NCBI GenBank assembly: GCA_910579305.1
Contig: CAJTTA010000009.1
Location: 1 to 57,747 of the forward strand
Reading direction: 5' to 3'
DNA from: an uncultured Muribaculaceae bacterium
Lineage (GTDB): Bacteria; Bacteroidota; Bacteroidia; Bacteroidales; Muribaculaceae
Length of the DNA stretch: 57,747 nucleotides
In this document: piece by piece, positions 1 through 6,970 of the stretch
How the letters are laid out: every line of letters starts with the position of its first letter
Position numbering within the stretch: position 1 is the stretch's first letter
Notes under the pieces: model-generated
What the model was told of the DNA's origin: nothing
What the model saw: the letters and a program-made list of their open reading frames with translations, nothing else
Database searches by the model: none
Position numbers and translations under genes: made by a program

Positions 1-71
1 CTAAATATTTGATAACGCTTCTTAAAAATTATGGATTCTGATGCGGTTGCCCTGTCGCAAATAGCTTGCGA

Positions 72-103
72 TTTGCACATATTATGAATTTTGAGTACCT
101 TTG
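72..103 (+). promoter_or_regulatory. Bacteroidetes-type promoter for rlmN
   Basis: The sequence shows TTTG at 72-75 and TACCTTTG at 96-103, 20 nt apart, matching the -33/-7 elements used by the primary sigma factor of Bacteroidetes. Transcription should start near 109, leaving a leader of about 20 nt before the ATG at 131. Confidence 0.7.
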
Positions 104-130
104 TGGATTAGAGACAAAATCTGAATCCTT

Positions 131-1189
131 ATGCCAGCCAAGACTCCACTCATAGGCCTTACACTTGACCAACTCACAGATATTGCCCGACAGGGCGGCA
201 TGCCTCGCTTTGTGGGCAAGCAACTCTCCGACTGGCTATATGCCAAGAAGGTTACTTCTTTTGACCAGATGGTGAACATCTCAAAGAAAAACCGTCAGTG
301 GCTCGACACGTATTATGAAGTGGGGCGAATGGATCCTGCTCTTGCCCGCCACTCGCAGGACGGCTCGGCAAAGTATCTCTTCGACTATGGACATGGCCGC
401 AAGATCGAGAGCGTGTATATACCCGATCGCGACAAGGCCACGCTCTGCGTGAGCTCGCAGGTGGGCTGCCGAATGAACTGCTATTTCTGCGCCACCGGTC
501 GTCGCGGCTTCCACAGCAATCTCTCCGTGAGGGAGATCATCAATCAGATCCTATCTATCCCCCCGGCTCCGGTGGCCGGACAGGCTCCTATGAATGAACT
601 TACCAATGTGGTGTTCATGGGCATGGGCGAGCCGCTCGACAATATGGAGGCGCTTCTGCCTGCCATCGAGATTCTCACAGCTCCATGGGGACTGGCCTGG
701 AGCCCGAAGCGAATCACTGTGAGCACTGTGGGCAAGCTCTCTTCTCTCAAGGAACTGCTGGAGCGCACACAGGTACATGTGGCCCTAAGCGTGCATACGG
801 CCGATTCCCGCCAGCGCGAGTCGATGATGCCGGTGCAGAAGGCCTGGCCTGTGCGCGATGTCATGAAGCTGCTGAAGGGTTACGACTTCGCTCATCAGCG
901 CCGTCTGTCACTGGAATACATAATGTGGCGCAATCTCAATGATGATCTGGCTCATGCCGACATGCTTGTGAAGCTTATCGACGGCACACCTTGCCGCGTG
1001 AATCTCATTCCCTTCAATCCCAACCCCGGGGTAGACCTCGTGCCGAGCTCGGAGGAAAAGATGATTATTTTCCGCAATTATCTCAACAGCAAAGGGATAA
1101 TATGCACTATCCGCACATCGCGCGGCCAGGATATCGAGGCAGCTTGCGGCATGCTGGCCGCCAAGGATCGCCCTAAAGTCAATCGATAG
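131..1189 (+). CDS. rlmN: Dual-specificity RNA methyltransferase RlmN (radical SAM)
   Basis: Cytoplasmic radical-SAM enzyme that methylates C2 of A2503 in 23S rRNA, and in characterised members also A37 of some tRNAs. The 352-residue product is of normal family length. The radical-SAM cluster motif CxxxCxxC is present as CRMNCYFC near residues 114-121, followed by the FMGMGEPLDN segment. The C-terminal catalytic cysteine lies in EAACGML near residue 340. A well-placed promoter ends 27 nt upstream, which supports this ATG. The 3' end overlaps the convergent membrane-protein gene by 11 bp. Identification is from motifs and the full-length match to family architecture. Confidence 0.95.
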   Translation: MPAKTPLIGLTLDQLTDIARQGGMPRFVGKQLSDWLYAKKVTSFDQMVNISKKNRQWLDTYYEVGRMDPALARHSQDGSAKYLFDYGHGRKIESVYIPDRDKATLCVSSQVGCRMNCYFCATGRRGFHSNLSVREIINQILSIPPAPVAGQAPMNELTNVVFMGMGEPLDNMEALLPAIEILTAPWGLAWSPKRITVSTVGKLSSLKELLERTQVHVALSVHTADSRQRESMMPVQKAWPVRDVMKLLKGYDFAHQRRLSLEYIMWRNLNDDLAHADMLVKLIDGTPCRVNLIPFNPNPGVDLVPSSEEKMIIFRNYLNSKGIICTIRTSRGQDIEAACGMLAAKDRPKVNR

Positions 1190-1727
1190 AAGTGAGTGAA
1201 CGGTAATCGCTCATGAAGTTCATGAGCTGCCTCACTCCTATGGCAAGGCCCACTATGGCTCCTAACACCATGCCTGAGAGGAAATAAGGATCACGTGCCA
1301 TGCCGTAGCCCAGCAGCCCGAGATACACTATGGCCAGGGGTATAAGCACCGCCATGCACTGCAGGTGTCGCTTGCGGCAATGCAAGCAGCGCATTATCAC
1401 ATCATTCACGCTCATTGTCGCCGGGTCGATGGCCTTCACATCAAGGTAAAGTCTATGATCCATCAATGAAGCCAGGAGCAGATACACTGCTCCGAAACAC
1501 ACTATGAATGTGCGGTGAGGCATGAAATCAAACACTGAATTCACACTCCATTGCAGCACCATGACGGCGGCTATGACTCCCACGATGGAAAACCGGCGAT
1601 AGCGTGCGGCCAGACGCTCAAGCGTGGTCTTGCCGTTGAGATTAACTGTTGCATACACGTCGGAGGGATCGGGATTCAGATGGCCGGCAGTGGTGCGCCA
1701 GGCCTCTTTTAGTTTTCTTTCTGTCAT
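1179..1727 (-). CDS. Four-helix membrane protein downstream of a sigma factor
   Basis: A 182-residue protein starting at MTERKL; a longer start at 1748 exists but the first seven residues look unneeded. After a soluble N-terminus of about 50 residues there are four hydrophobic segments (roughly residues 50-75, 80-100, 125-145 and 150-170 of the long form), with a short polar section containing CLHCRKRH between helices 2 and 3. I do not recognise a family. It lies about 40 bp downstream of a sigma-70-family factor on the same strand, the position normally taken by an anti-sigma factor or a membrane protein co-regulated with one. The anti-sigma role is inference; no zinc anti-sigma motif (HxxxCxxC) is visible. 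Confidence 0.75.
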   Translation of the reverse strand: MTERKLKEAWRTTAGHLNPDPSDVYATVNLNGKTTLERLAARYRRFSIVGVIAAVMVLQWSVNSVFDFMPHRTFIVCFGAVYLLLASLMDHRLYLDVKAIDPATMSVNDVIMRCLHCRKRHLQCMAVLIPLAIVYLGLLGYGMARDPYFLSGMVLGAIVGLAIGVRQLMNFMSDYRSLTSID

Positions 1728-1770
1728 GATTCTTTCTCTGTTAAGCAAGCTTTCTGATATGAATGCCCGG

Positions 1771-2349
1771 CTATGATAATTTATGGTGAAGATTCACTAT
1801 TTTTTCCTTAATGCGCCGAAGGCGAGTCGCCACAGTATTGCGAGGCAGACCTGTCACCTGCGCTATCTCATCGTATGTGTGCTCGTCAAGCCACATTATG
1901 ATGATGGCTTTGTCCTGTGCCGGCAGACACGCTATGAGCGAATGCAGATACTCCACTTCAGCCCGCGACACAGGATCGGCCGCTATCACATCGGCCACAA
2001 AATCGAGCGACACGGCCCCCTTAAGCGCCCTGCTCCGCAAGGCTGAGATGCAGCTATTGAATGTGACTCGATATATCCAGGTAGACAGCTTGCTTTCCTC
2101 GCGCCGGGAGTCGAGACCTCTCCATATGTTGATCCAGGCTTCCTGCCTCATATCGGCATATTCCGTCTCGCTTCCGGCAAAGGAGAAGCATATACGCTCC
2201 ACAAGAGCGGCATGCACCGACATTATCTCTCTGAATCTCCGGTCACGCTCCACAGCCGAGGGGGATACAAGTCTCGCCGCTGCAAAAAGCAGCCGACGCA
2301 AAAGAGATGTGGAGCGAGCGGAGGGATATGCCGGGGTAATTGCAAGCAT
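1771..2349 (-). CDS. RNA polymerase sigma factor, sigma-70/ECF family
   Basis: A 192-residue sigma factor. Region 2 is visible around residues 45-110 (the YADMRQEAWINIWRGL and KLSTWIYRVTFN segments). Region 4 is at the C-terminus, where LPAQDKAII, YDEIAQVTGLP and TVATRLRRIKEKI form the helix-turn-helix that reads the -35 element. The N-terminal ~40 residues are longer than usual for an ECF factor, so translation might start later, for example at MSVHAAL. It is probably co-transcribed with the membrane protein that follows. Its regulon cannot be told from this window. Size and domain order fit the ECF group. Confidence 0.88.
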   Translation of the reverse strand: MLAITPAYPSARSTSLLRRLLFAAARLVSPSAVERDRRFREIMSVHAALVERICFSFAGSETEYADMRQEAWINIWRGLDSRREESKLSTWIYRVTFNSCISALRSRALKGAVSLDFVADVIAADPVSRAEVEYLHSLIACLPAQDKAIIIMWLDEHTYDEIAQVTGLPRNTVATRLRRIKEKIVNLHHKLS

Positions 2350-2451
2350 TGTAATGGGTTTTAGTTAATGGGATGGGAAAATAGACATAGTCTAATTCCA
2401 AACACACTCTTTAGACGCATCAGAATGGGCCGATAGTTTCATGCAGAATTA

Positions 2452-2499
2452 AAAAAATCACCGGCGAAGGCATAGCCATAAGCTATGCGCCTTCGCCGG
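2452..2499 (-). terminator. Rho-independent terminator of the oxidoreductase operon
   Basis: An 11-bp GC-rich stem (2461-2471 with 2489-2499) with an inner ATAGC/GCTAT stem is followed on the minus strand by a run of seven T (2452-2458). It lies 24 bp after the stop codon of the gamma subunit. Confidence 0.85.
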
Positions 2500-2522
2500 A
2501 TATCGGTTAATTAGTCTGTCTA

Positions 2523-3065
2523 TTACTTGCTTACAAGCGAGCGGCCCTTCTCTATGGCAGCCTCGTTGAGAGGTATAAGCTTGTGGTGACGCTCGGGCAG
2601 GCTCTTCTTCAGGCCCTTCACGATATTCTCCATGGGGAGCTTATAGCTCATCATCTCGAGCAGAGCGCCCATGACTACCATGTTATAGGTCTTGGCATTG
2701 CCCATCTCAAGGCATGCATTCATGGCCTCGATGCGCACTACAGTGATGTCGGTGCGGGTGGGAGGATTGTGTATGCCGTTGTCATCGTATATGAGCACGC
2801 CGCCGGGCTTCACCTTGCACTCGAACTTGTCGAGACTCTGCTGGTTGAGCACTACGGCAATGTCGTAGCTGTCGAGAATCGGAGAGGAAATCTTCTCATC
2901 GGAGAGGATCACAGTCACATTGGCGGTGCCGCCACGCTGCTCGGGGCCATAGGCGGGCATCCAGGTCACTTCCTTGTCGTCCATGAGGCCGGAATAGGCG
3001 AGGATCTTGCCCATTGAGAGCACGCCCTGGCCACCGAAGCCGGCTATGATAATTTCTTGTGTCAT
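2523..3065 (-). CDS. 2-oxoacid:ferredoxin oxidoreductase, gamma subunit
   Basis: A 180-residue pyruvate/ketoisovalerate oxidoreductase gamma-type subunit. The N-terminal IIIAGFGGQGVLSMGKI is the hallmark of this domain, which helps form the CoA-using part of these enzymes. It is the last gene of a four-gene operon (ferredoxin, alpha, beta, gamma), 7 bp after the beta subunit, and is followed by a strong terminator. The complex oxidatively decarboxylates a 2-oxoacid with CoA and passes electrons to ferredoxin. The alpha subunit looks VorB-like, so branched-chain 2-oxoacids such as 2-oxoisovalerate are likely, but 2-oxoglutarate cannot be excluded from sequence alone. Confidence 0.92.
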   Translation of the reverse strand: MTQEIIIAGFGGQGVLSMGKILAYSGLMDDKEVTWMPAYGPEQRGGTANVTVILSDEKISSPILDSYDIAVVLNQQSLDKFECKVKPGGVLIYDDNGIHNPPTRTDITVVRIEAMNACLEMGNAKTYNMVVMGALLEMMSYKLPMENIVKGLKKSLPERHHKLIPLNEAAIEKGRSLVSK

Positions 3066-3072
3066 AGGGATA

Positions 3073-3834
3073 TTAGTTTACTTTAAGGTCGCCCAGGGGG
3101 TATTTGTCAAACATGTGTTCCACCATCCATTCGTTGGCTTTCTCGGGAGACATCTTCCAGCCGGAGTTGCAGGTAGCCACAACTTCCACCACCGATGTGC
3201 CCTTCTTGGCAATGGCATTTTCGAAGGCCTTCTTGAGAGCGGCCTTTGTCTTGCGCACGGCAGCCGGAGTGTGCACAGCCTGACGGGTCACATAGCAGGT
3301 GCCGTCGAGTATGGCCATGAGGTTGGTGATTTCCAGGGGATGACCGTTGAGGTCAACGCGGCGTCCATAGGGAGTGGTGGCAGTCTTCTGGCCCACGAGA
3401 GTAGTGGGAGCCATTTGGCCGCCTGTCATGCCGTATATGGCGTTGTTCACGAAAATCATGACAATGTTCTCGCCACGGTTGGCAGCGTGGATTGACTCGG
3501 CTGTGCCTATGGCACTCATGTCGCCGTCGCCCTGATATGTGAAGAGCACATTATCAGGCCACAGACGTGACACGGCAGTGGCCACTGCCGGGGCGCGGCC
3601 GTGGGCAGCTTCCACCCAGTCTACATTTATATAATTGTAAGCAAATACGGCGCAGCCTACGGGGCTCACGCCCACAGCGCGGTCTGTGAGGCCCATCTCG
3701 GCGATCACTTCAGCCACGAGCTTGTGAATCACGCCGTGGGAGCAGCCGGGGCAATAGTGCATGTGCACTTCATCGAGGAGTTCAGGCTTGCAATATACCT
3801 TGTTTTCCTCCCGGATTATTTCGTTGATATCCAT
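3073..3834 (-). CDS. 2-oxoacid:ferredoxin oxidoreductase, beta subunit (TPP-binding)
   Basis: A 253-residue thiamine-pyrophosphate-binding subunit. MHYCPGCSHG near residue 26 carries the cysteines typical of the beta subunit. GDGDMSAIGTAE near residues 100-112, together with NNAIYGMTGGQ about 30 residues later, is the TPP/Mg-binding region (GDG...NN). It sits between the alpha and gamma subunit genes with short gaps (21 and 7 bp), so all are expected from one transcript. The subunit carries the decarboxylation chemistry. Substrate choice depends on the alpha subunit and is not settled by this gene. Confidence 0.93.
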   Translation of the reverse strand: MDINEIIREENKVYCKPELLDEVHMHYCPGCSHGVIHKLVAEVIAEMGLTDRAVGVSPVGCAVFAYNYINVDWVEAAHGRAPAVATAVSRLWPDNVLFTYQGDGDMSAIGTAESIHAANRGENIVMIFVNNAIYGMTGGQMAPTTLVGQKTATTPYGRRVDLNGHPLEITNLMAILDGTCYVTRQAVHTPAAVRKTKAALKKAFENAIAKKGTSVVEVVATCNSGWKMSPEKANEWMVEHMFDKYPLGDLKVN

Positions 3835-3855
3835 TGTTGCGGTGGTGATTTAAGG

Positions 3856-4938
3856 TTACTTTATGATTTTAGCCTTGAGGGCCTCGAGCACCTCCTGGGG
3901 AGAGGGAATGATACCGCCCAGGCGACCGAAGTGTTCCACAGGGAGAGAATCATGCACTGCGAGGCGCACGTCTTCAATCATCTGTCCGGCGTTAAGCTCC
4001 ACGCAGAGCACACCTTTCTTGCCCTTGGCGGCTTTCTCGATAGCCTCATAGGGGAAGGGCCAGAGAGTGATGGGACGCACGATGCCTATCTTGATTCCCT
4101 CGGCAGCGGCCATATCCTTAGCCTTTGTGCAGATGCGGGCTACGGAGCCGAAGGCCACGAGCAGGTAGTCGGCACCTTCGGTGTCGATTTCCTCCCAGCG
4201 GGTCTCATTCTTGGCGATCTCGGCATAGCGGGCCTGAAGACGCTCGTTGATCACCTCCATCTTGGAGCTTTCAAGTTCAAGAGATGTGATGACGTTGCGC
4301 TTGCGGCCATCCTTGCGGCCGTCGGCAGCCCAGGGGCACTGCTTGCGTATCTCCTCCTCTGTGCGGCGTGGACGCTGCTCAGGGAGCACGACTTTCTCCA
4401 TCATCTGGCCTACGATGCCGTCGGCAAGAATCATGGCGGGGTTGGTGTATTTGAAAGCGAGGTCGAAGCCGAGGCCTACGAAGTCTACCATTTCCTGCAC
4501 TGTGGAGGGAGCGAGCACGATCATGTGGTAGTCGCCATGGCCGCCACCTTTACATGCCTGGAAATAGTCAGCCTGCGAGGGCTGGATCGTGCCGAGGCCC
4601 GGACCGCCGCGCATTACGTTGAGGATAAGAGCGGGAAGCTCGGCGGCAGCGATGTAGGAGATGCCCTCCTGCTTGAGGCTGACACCGGGAGAGGATGATG
4701 AGGTCATGACCGCTTTGCCGCATGCGGCACCGCCATATACCATATTTATAGCTGCTACTTCACTCTCGGCCTGGAGCACCACCATGCCGGTGGTCTCCCA
4801 GGGCATAAGCTCCTCGAGAGTTTCGAGCACTTCTGACTGGGGGGTGATGGGATAGCCGAAATAGCCGTCGGCGCCGTAACGGATGGCTGCGTGGGCTATC
4901 GCCTCATTGCCCTTCATGAGTCTTACTTCTTCTTTCAT
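3856..4938 (-). CDS. vorB: 2-oxoacid:ferredoxin oxidoreductase, alpha subunit, VorB-like
   Basis: A 360-residue alpha subunit. The chosen start (MKEEVRLMKGNEAIAHAA) gives a normal N-terminus; the open frame runs 120 nt further upstream but would overlap the ferredoxin gene. KGNEAIAHAAIRYG and GYFGYPITPQSE at the N-terminus, then TSSSSPGVSLKQEGISY, are the pyrimidine-binding domain signatures of VorB/KorA proteins. The C-terminal domain contains LVAFGSVARI and GIVRPITLWPFP. It lacks the long fused domains of single-chain pyruvate:ferredoxin oxidoreductases, which fits a four-subunit enzyme. VorB-type residues suggest 2-oxoisovalerate or other branched-chain 2-oxoacids. That is family-based inference. 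Confidence 0.9.
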   Translation of the reverse strand: MKEEVRLMKGNEAIAHAAIRYGADGYFGYPITPQSEVLETLEELMPWETTGMVVLQAESEVAAINMVYGGAACGKAVMTSSSSPGVSLKQEGISYIAAAELPALILNVMRGGPGLGTIQPSQADYFQACKGGGHGDYHMIVLAPSTVQEMVDFVGLGFDLAFKYTNPAMILADGIVGQMMEKVVLPEQRPRRTEEEIRKQCPWAADGRKDGRKRNVITSLELESSKMEVINERLQARYAEIAKNETRWEEIDTEGADYLLVAFGSVARICTKAKDMAAAEGIKIGIVRPITLWPFPYEAIEKAAKGKKGVLCVELNAGQMIEDVRLAVHDSLPVEHFGRLGGIIPSPQEVLEALKAKIIK

Positions 4939-4982
4939 ATTGTGTAAGATGTGTTTTACTTGGTGATTGATAACTTGGGAGA

Positions 4983-5210
4983 TTAGTCCACCTTCACGCG
5001 GTAGACCTCGATGCAGGCATCGGGGCATACCCAGGCGCATGAGCAGCAGCCTGTGCACTTATCAGGGTTGGCCATGTAGGCGAAATGGTAGCCGCGGTCG
5101 TTTACATCGGGCGAGAGGGCCAGGGTGTCGGTGGGACAAGCCACCACGCAGAGGTTGCAGCCTTTGCAACGCACTGTGTTCACGGTAATTGCTCCTTTTA
5201 CTTTTGCCAT
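4983..5210 (-). CDS. Ferredoxin subunit of the oxidoreductase, 2x[4Fe-4S]
   Basis: A 75-residue ferredoxin with two cluster motifs, CKGCNLCVVAC near residues 15-25 and CTGCCSCAWVC near residues 52-62. It is the first gene of the operon and should be the delta/electron-transfer subunit that hands electrons to free ferredoxin. The stop codon is 44 bp before the alpha-subunit ATG. A TAATTTTG promoter element lies about 95 bp upstream of the start. Confidence 0.92.
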   Translation of the reverse strand: MAKVKGAITVNTVRCKGCNLCVVACPTDTLALSPDVNDRGYHFAYMANPDKCTGCCSCAWVCPDACIEVYRVKVD

Positions 5211-5305
5211 ATTTTAAGGGTTGATTTAGGTTGTGTCACATGGTAAAGCCCACTCCGCTCCATGCGGTGCGATAAAGCCTGACAGCCGCGGGGTGATAGC
5301 TTCCG

Positions 5306-5313
5306 CAAAATTA
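5306..5313 (-). promoter_or_regulatory. -7 promoter element of the oxidoreductase operon
   Basis: The minus strand reads TAATTTTG (then C), a match to TAnnTTTG, giving a start near 5300 and a leader of about 90 nt. No clear TTTG was seen 20 nt upstream, so confidence is moderate. Confidence 0.5.
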
Positions 5314-5409
5314 CTATTTTTTTGGTATATACGACAGGGGAGCCGCAGGTTTTTTTTATGTTTTACAACATGTTTTACCCGCACCTCCCCTCTGTAAGGT
5401 ATCAGTATC

Positions 5410-5850
5410 TTACTTCGCGCCGGTCATTTTCTTGACTTCTGCTGCCGTGATGGTGCTCTCCACGCTCTTGCCGCTGCCGGCTCCTTTGATCACAAACTGC
5501 ATGCCGTAGTCCACATCGGAGAGCAGCTTGGCGAGCTTCTCGCCATCCTTGCTCTTCACCAGCTCGTTAGCCATGGCTGTCTTGAACTCTCCCATGACGG
5601 GCTGGAGATCCTCTGCCGTAAACATTGATTCATTGAGCGTGAAGTTGAACACGAGAAGATGCTTGGCGTCATCGAGCTTGCAATTTGTCATGGTCACGCC
5701 ATTGCCACAGTCCTGAGGAGCCTCGTTCTTGTTGAAGTTATCCACCTCTGCCTGAAGACGGGCCATTGAAGTATCACCGCATGAGGAAAGGTTAAACATC
5801 ACCACTGCCATCGCTATGGCCGCTACAACTGTTGAAATAAATTTCTTCAT
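5410..5850 (-). CDS. Small lipoprotein of unknown function
   Basis: A 146-residue exported protein. The N-terminus has a charged start, a hydrophobic stretch and a lipobox ending NLSSC near residue 24, so signal peptidase II processing and a lipid anchor are expected. The mature part is acidic, with a region (FTLNESMFTAEDLQPVMGEF) like the small DUF-type lipoproteins common in Bacteroidales; I do not recognise the exact family. ATG at 5850 is preferred over GTG at 5856. The gene starts about 36 bp after the stop of the upstream sirtuin gene and is probably on the same transcript. No role can be assigned. Confidence 0.75.
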   Translation of the reverse strand: MKKFISTVVAAIAMAVVMFNLSSCGDTSMARLQAEVDNFNKNEAPQDCGNGVTMTNCKLDDAKHLLVFNFTLNESMFTAEDLQPVMGEFKTAMANELVKSKDGEKLAKLLSDVDYGMQFVIKGAGSGKSVESTITAAEVKKMTGAK

Positions 5851-5886
5851 AGTCACTTGATAGTTAAGTTGTTTTTTTATATTAAA

Positions 5887-6606
5887 TCACTGATTATTCC
5901 TGAGTATCGCCGCCAGCTCCGCCATGCCTTCGGTAGCTTTCTTGCGTATCACCGTCACATCCCTGAGTCCTTTCACGTCGGCCGGCGAGGGATCAATGTA
6001 ATATATCGGCACTCCGCTCCTCACATAGGCCAGCAATCCGGCTGCCGGATAGACGTTGAGGCTGGTGCCTATGACCACAAACACATCGGCCTGCTCCACC
6101 AGCTCCATGGCCGGCTCTATATTGGGCACCGCTTCTCCGAAGAATACTATGTGAGGACGCATGTGCCTGCCTTTCCCGTCGCGGCTCAACGTATCGGGCG
6201 AAGACTCAAGATCAGGAGCGGAAAGCGTCTCGATGTACCCGGGATCTGCCACATCCCGCAACTTCATCAGCTCCCCGTGCAGATGCAGCACCTCCCGGGA
6301 GCCGGCGCGCTCATGAAGATCATCCACATTCTGAGTGATCACCCTCACATCGAAGTCCCTCTGCAAGTCGGCTATCAGGCGATGAGCCTCATTAGGCTCC
6401 TTGGAGACAAGATCGCGGCGACGGGCGTTGTAGAACTTATGTACCAGGGCCGGATCAGCGGCAAAGCCCTCGGCCGAGGCTACCTGCATCACAGGATATT
6501 GCTCCCACAGCCCGCCGGCATCTCTGAAAGTACTCAGCCCACTCTCGGCACTTACCCCTGCGCCGGTGCTGAAAACTATTTTTTTCTTTTCCCTTGAGTC
6601 AGACAT
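5887..6606 (-). CDS. NAD-dependent protein deacylase, Sir2 family (CobB-like), zinc-site cysteines absent
   Basis: A 239-residue sirtuin that would remove acyl groups from lysines using NAD+. Visible motifs are STGAGVSAESGLSTFRD (NAD-binding loop, residues 13-29), TQNVDDLHERAGS (about 92-104), HLHGE with the catalytic histidine (about 109-113), and VIGTSLNVYPAAG. The FYNARRR segment supplies the Y-x-x-R pair known from desuccinylase/demalonylase-type (class III) sirtuins. The protein contains no cysteine at all, so the structural zinc site of CobB is missing. That is seen in some Bacteroidetes sirtuins. A promoter element ends 13 nt from the ATG. Nothing nearby suggests a defence-system Sir2. 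Confidence 0.9.
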   Translation of the reverse strand: MSDSREKKKIVFSTGAGVSAESGLSTFRDAGGLWEQYPVMQVASAEGFAADPALVHKFYNARRRDLVSKEPNEAHRLIADLQRDFDVRVITQNVDDLHERAGSREVLHLHGELMKLRDVADPGYIETLSAPDLESSPDTLSRDGKGRHMRPHIVFFGEAVPNIEPAMELVEQADVFVVIGTSLNVYPAAGLLAYVRSGVPIYYIDPSPADVKGLRDVTVIRKKATEGMAELAAILRNNQ

Positions 6607-6619
6607 AACAAATTTTTCA

Positions 6620-6627
6620 CAAAGTTA
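6620..6627 (-). promoter_or_regulatory. -7 promoter element of the sirtuin gene
   Basis: The minus strand reads TAACTTTG, ending 13 nt before the sirtuin ATG, so the leader would be only about 6-8 nt. Confidence 0.55.
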
Positions 6628-6766
6628 AAAAAATCTGCCGAGATTCACAGCACATTCACCCATAAAAATCACAATCTTATAGATAAAAAAGTCACCGGCA
6701 AAACGTGCTTTCCCCAACATCTGAACGCACTTAACATTTTTTACGATTCGCCTCCCATGATTTTAT

Positions 6767-6797
6767 TTTGCCGTTAAGAATATTTGCACTATCTTTG
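6767..6797 (+). promoter_or_regulatory. Promoter of tRNA-Arg
   Basis: TTTG at 6767-6770 and TATCTTTG at 6790-6797 are 19 nt apart, a near-ideal Bacteroidetes promoter. The start should fall just before the tRNA at 6807. Confidence 0.75.
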
Positions 6798-6806
6798 CAA
6801 CTGCAA

Positions 6807-6878
6807 GCCTCCGTAGTTCAACGGATAGAATAGAAGTTTCCTAAACTTTAGATAGGAGTTCGATTCTCCTCGGAGGTA
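6807..6878 (+). tRNA. tRNA-Arg (anticodon CCT)
   Basis: A full cloverleaf can be folded by hand. The acceptor stem is GCCTCCG with CGGAGGT (one G-U), the D stem GTTC/GAAT, the anticodon stem GAAGT/ACTTT with loop TTCCTAA, and the T stem AGGAG/CTCCT with loop TTCGATT. The anticodon CCT at 6840-6842 reads AGG. The discriminator is A6878 and CCA is not encoded. It sits in the 364-bp space between the sirtuin and the M6 protease; apart from its promoter I see nothing else there. No integrase or duplicated tRNA end is present. Confidence 0.96.
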
Positions 6879-6970
6879 CTCAATTAAAAAAAATCTACTA
6901 CCTTGGAATTCAGCAACTTGCCTGCCTTCCACTACTTTTCTCACACAACAACTCATCCTATTTTTATAAA

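Noticed and set aside
3601..4698. A 365-codon open frame on the plus strand opposite the vorB-like gene
   Set aside because: It is the antisense shadow of a GC-rich gene: rich in His, Gly and Leu with no family motif, while the minus strand encodes a well-recognised operon.
5887..6606. Sir2 protein as part of an antiphage defence system
   Set aside because: Length and motifs are those of a CobB-like deacylase, and the neighbours are a small lipoprotein and a tRNA, with no effector or sensor partner.
6807..6878. tRNA-Arg(CCT) as an integration site for a mobile element
   Set aside because: No integrase and no repeat of the tRNA 3' end was found nearby; the next gene is an ordinary secreted protease.
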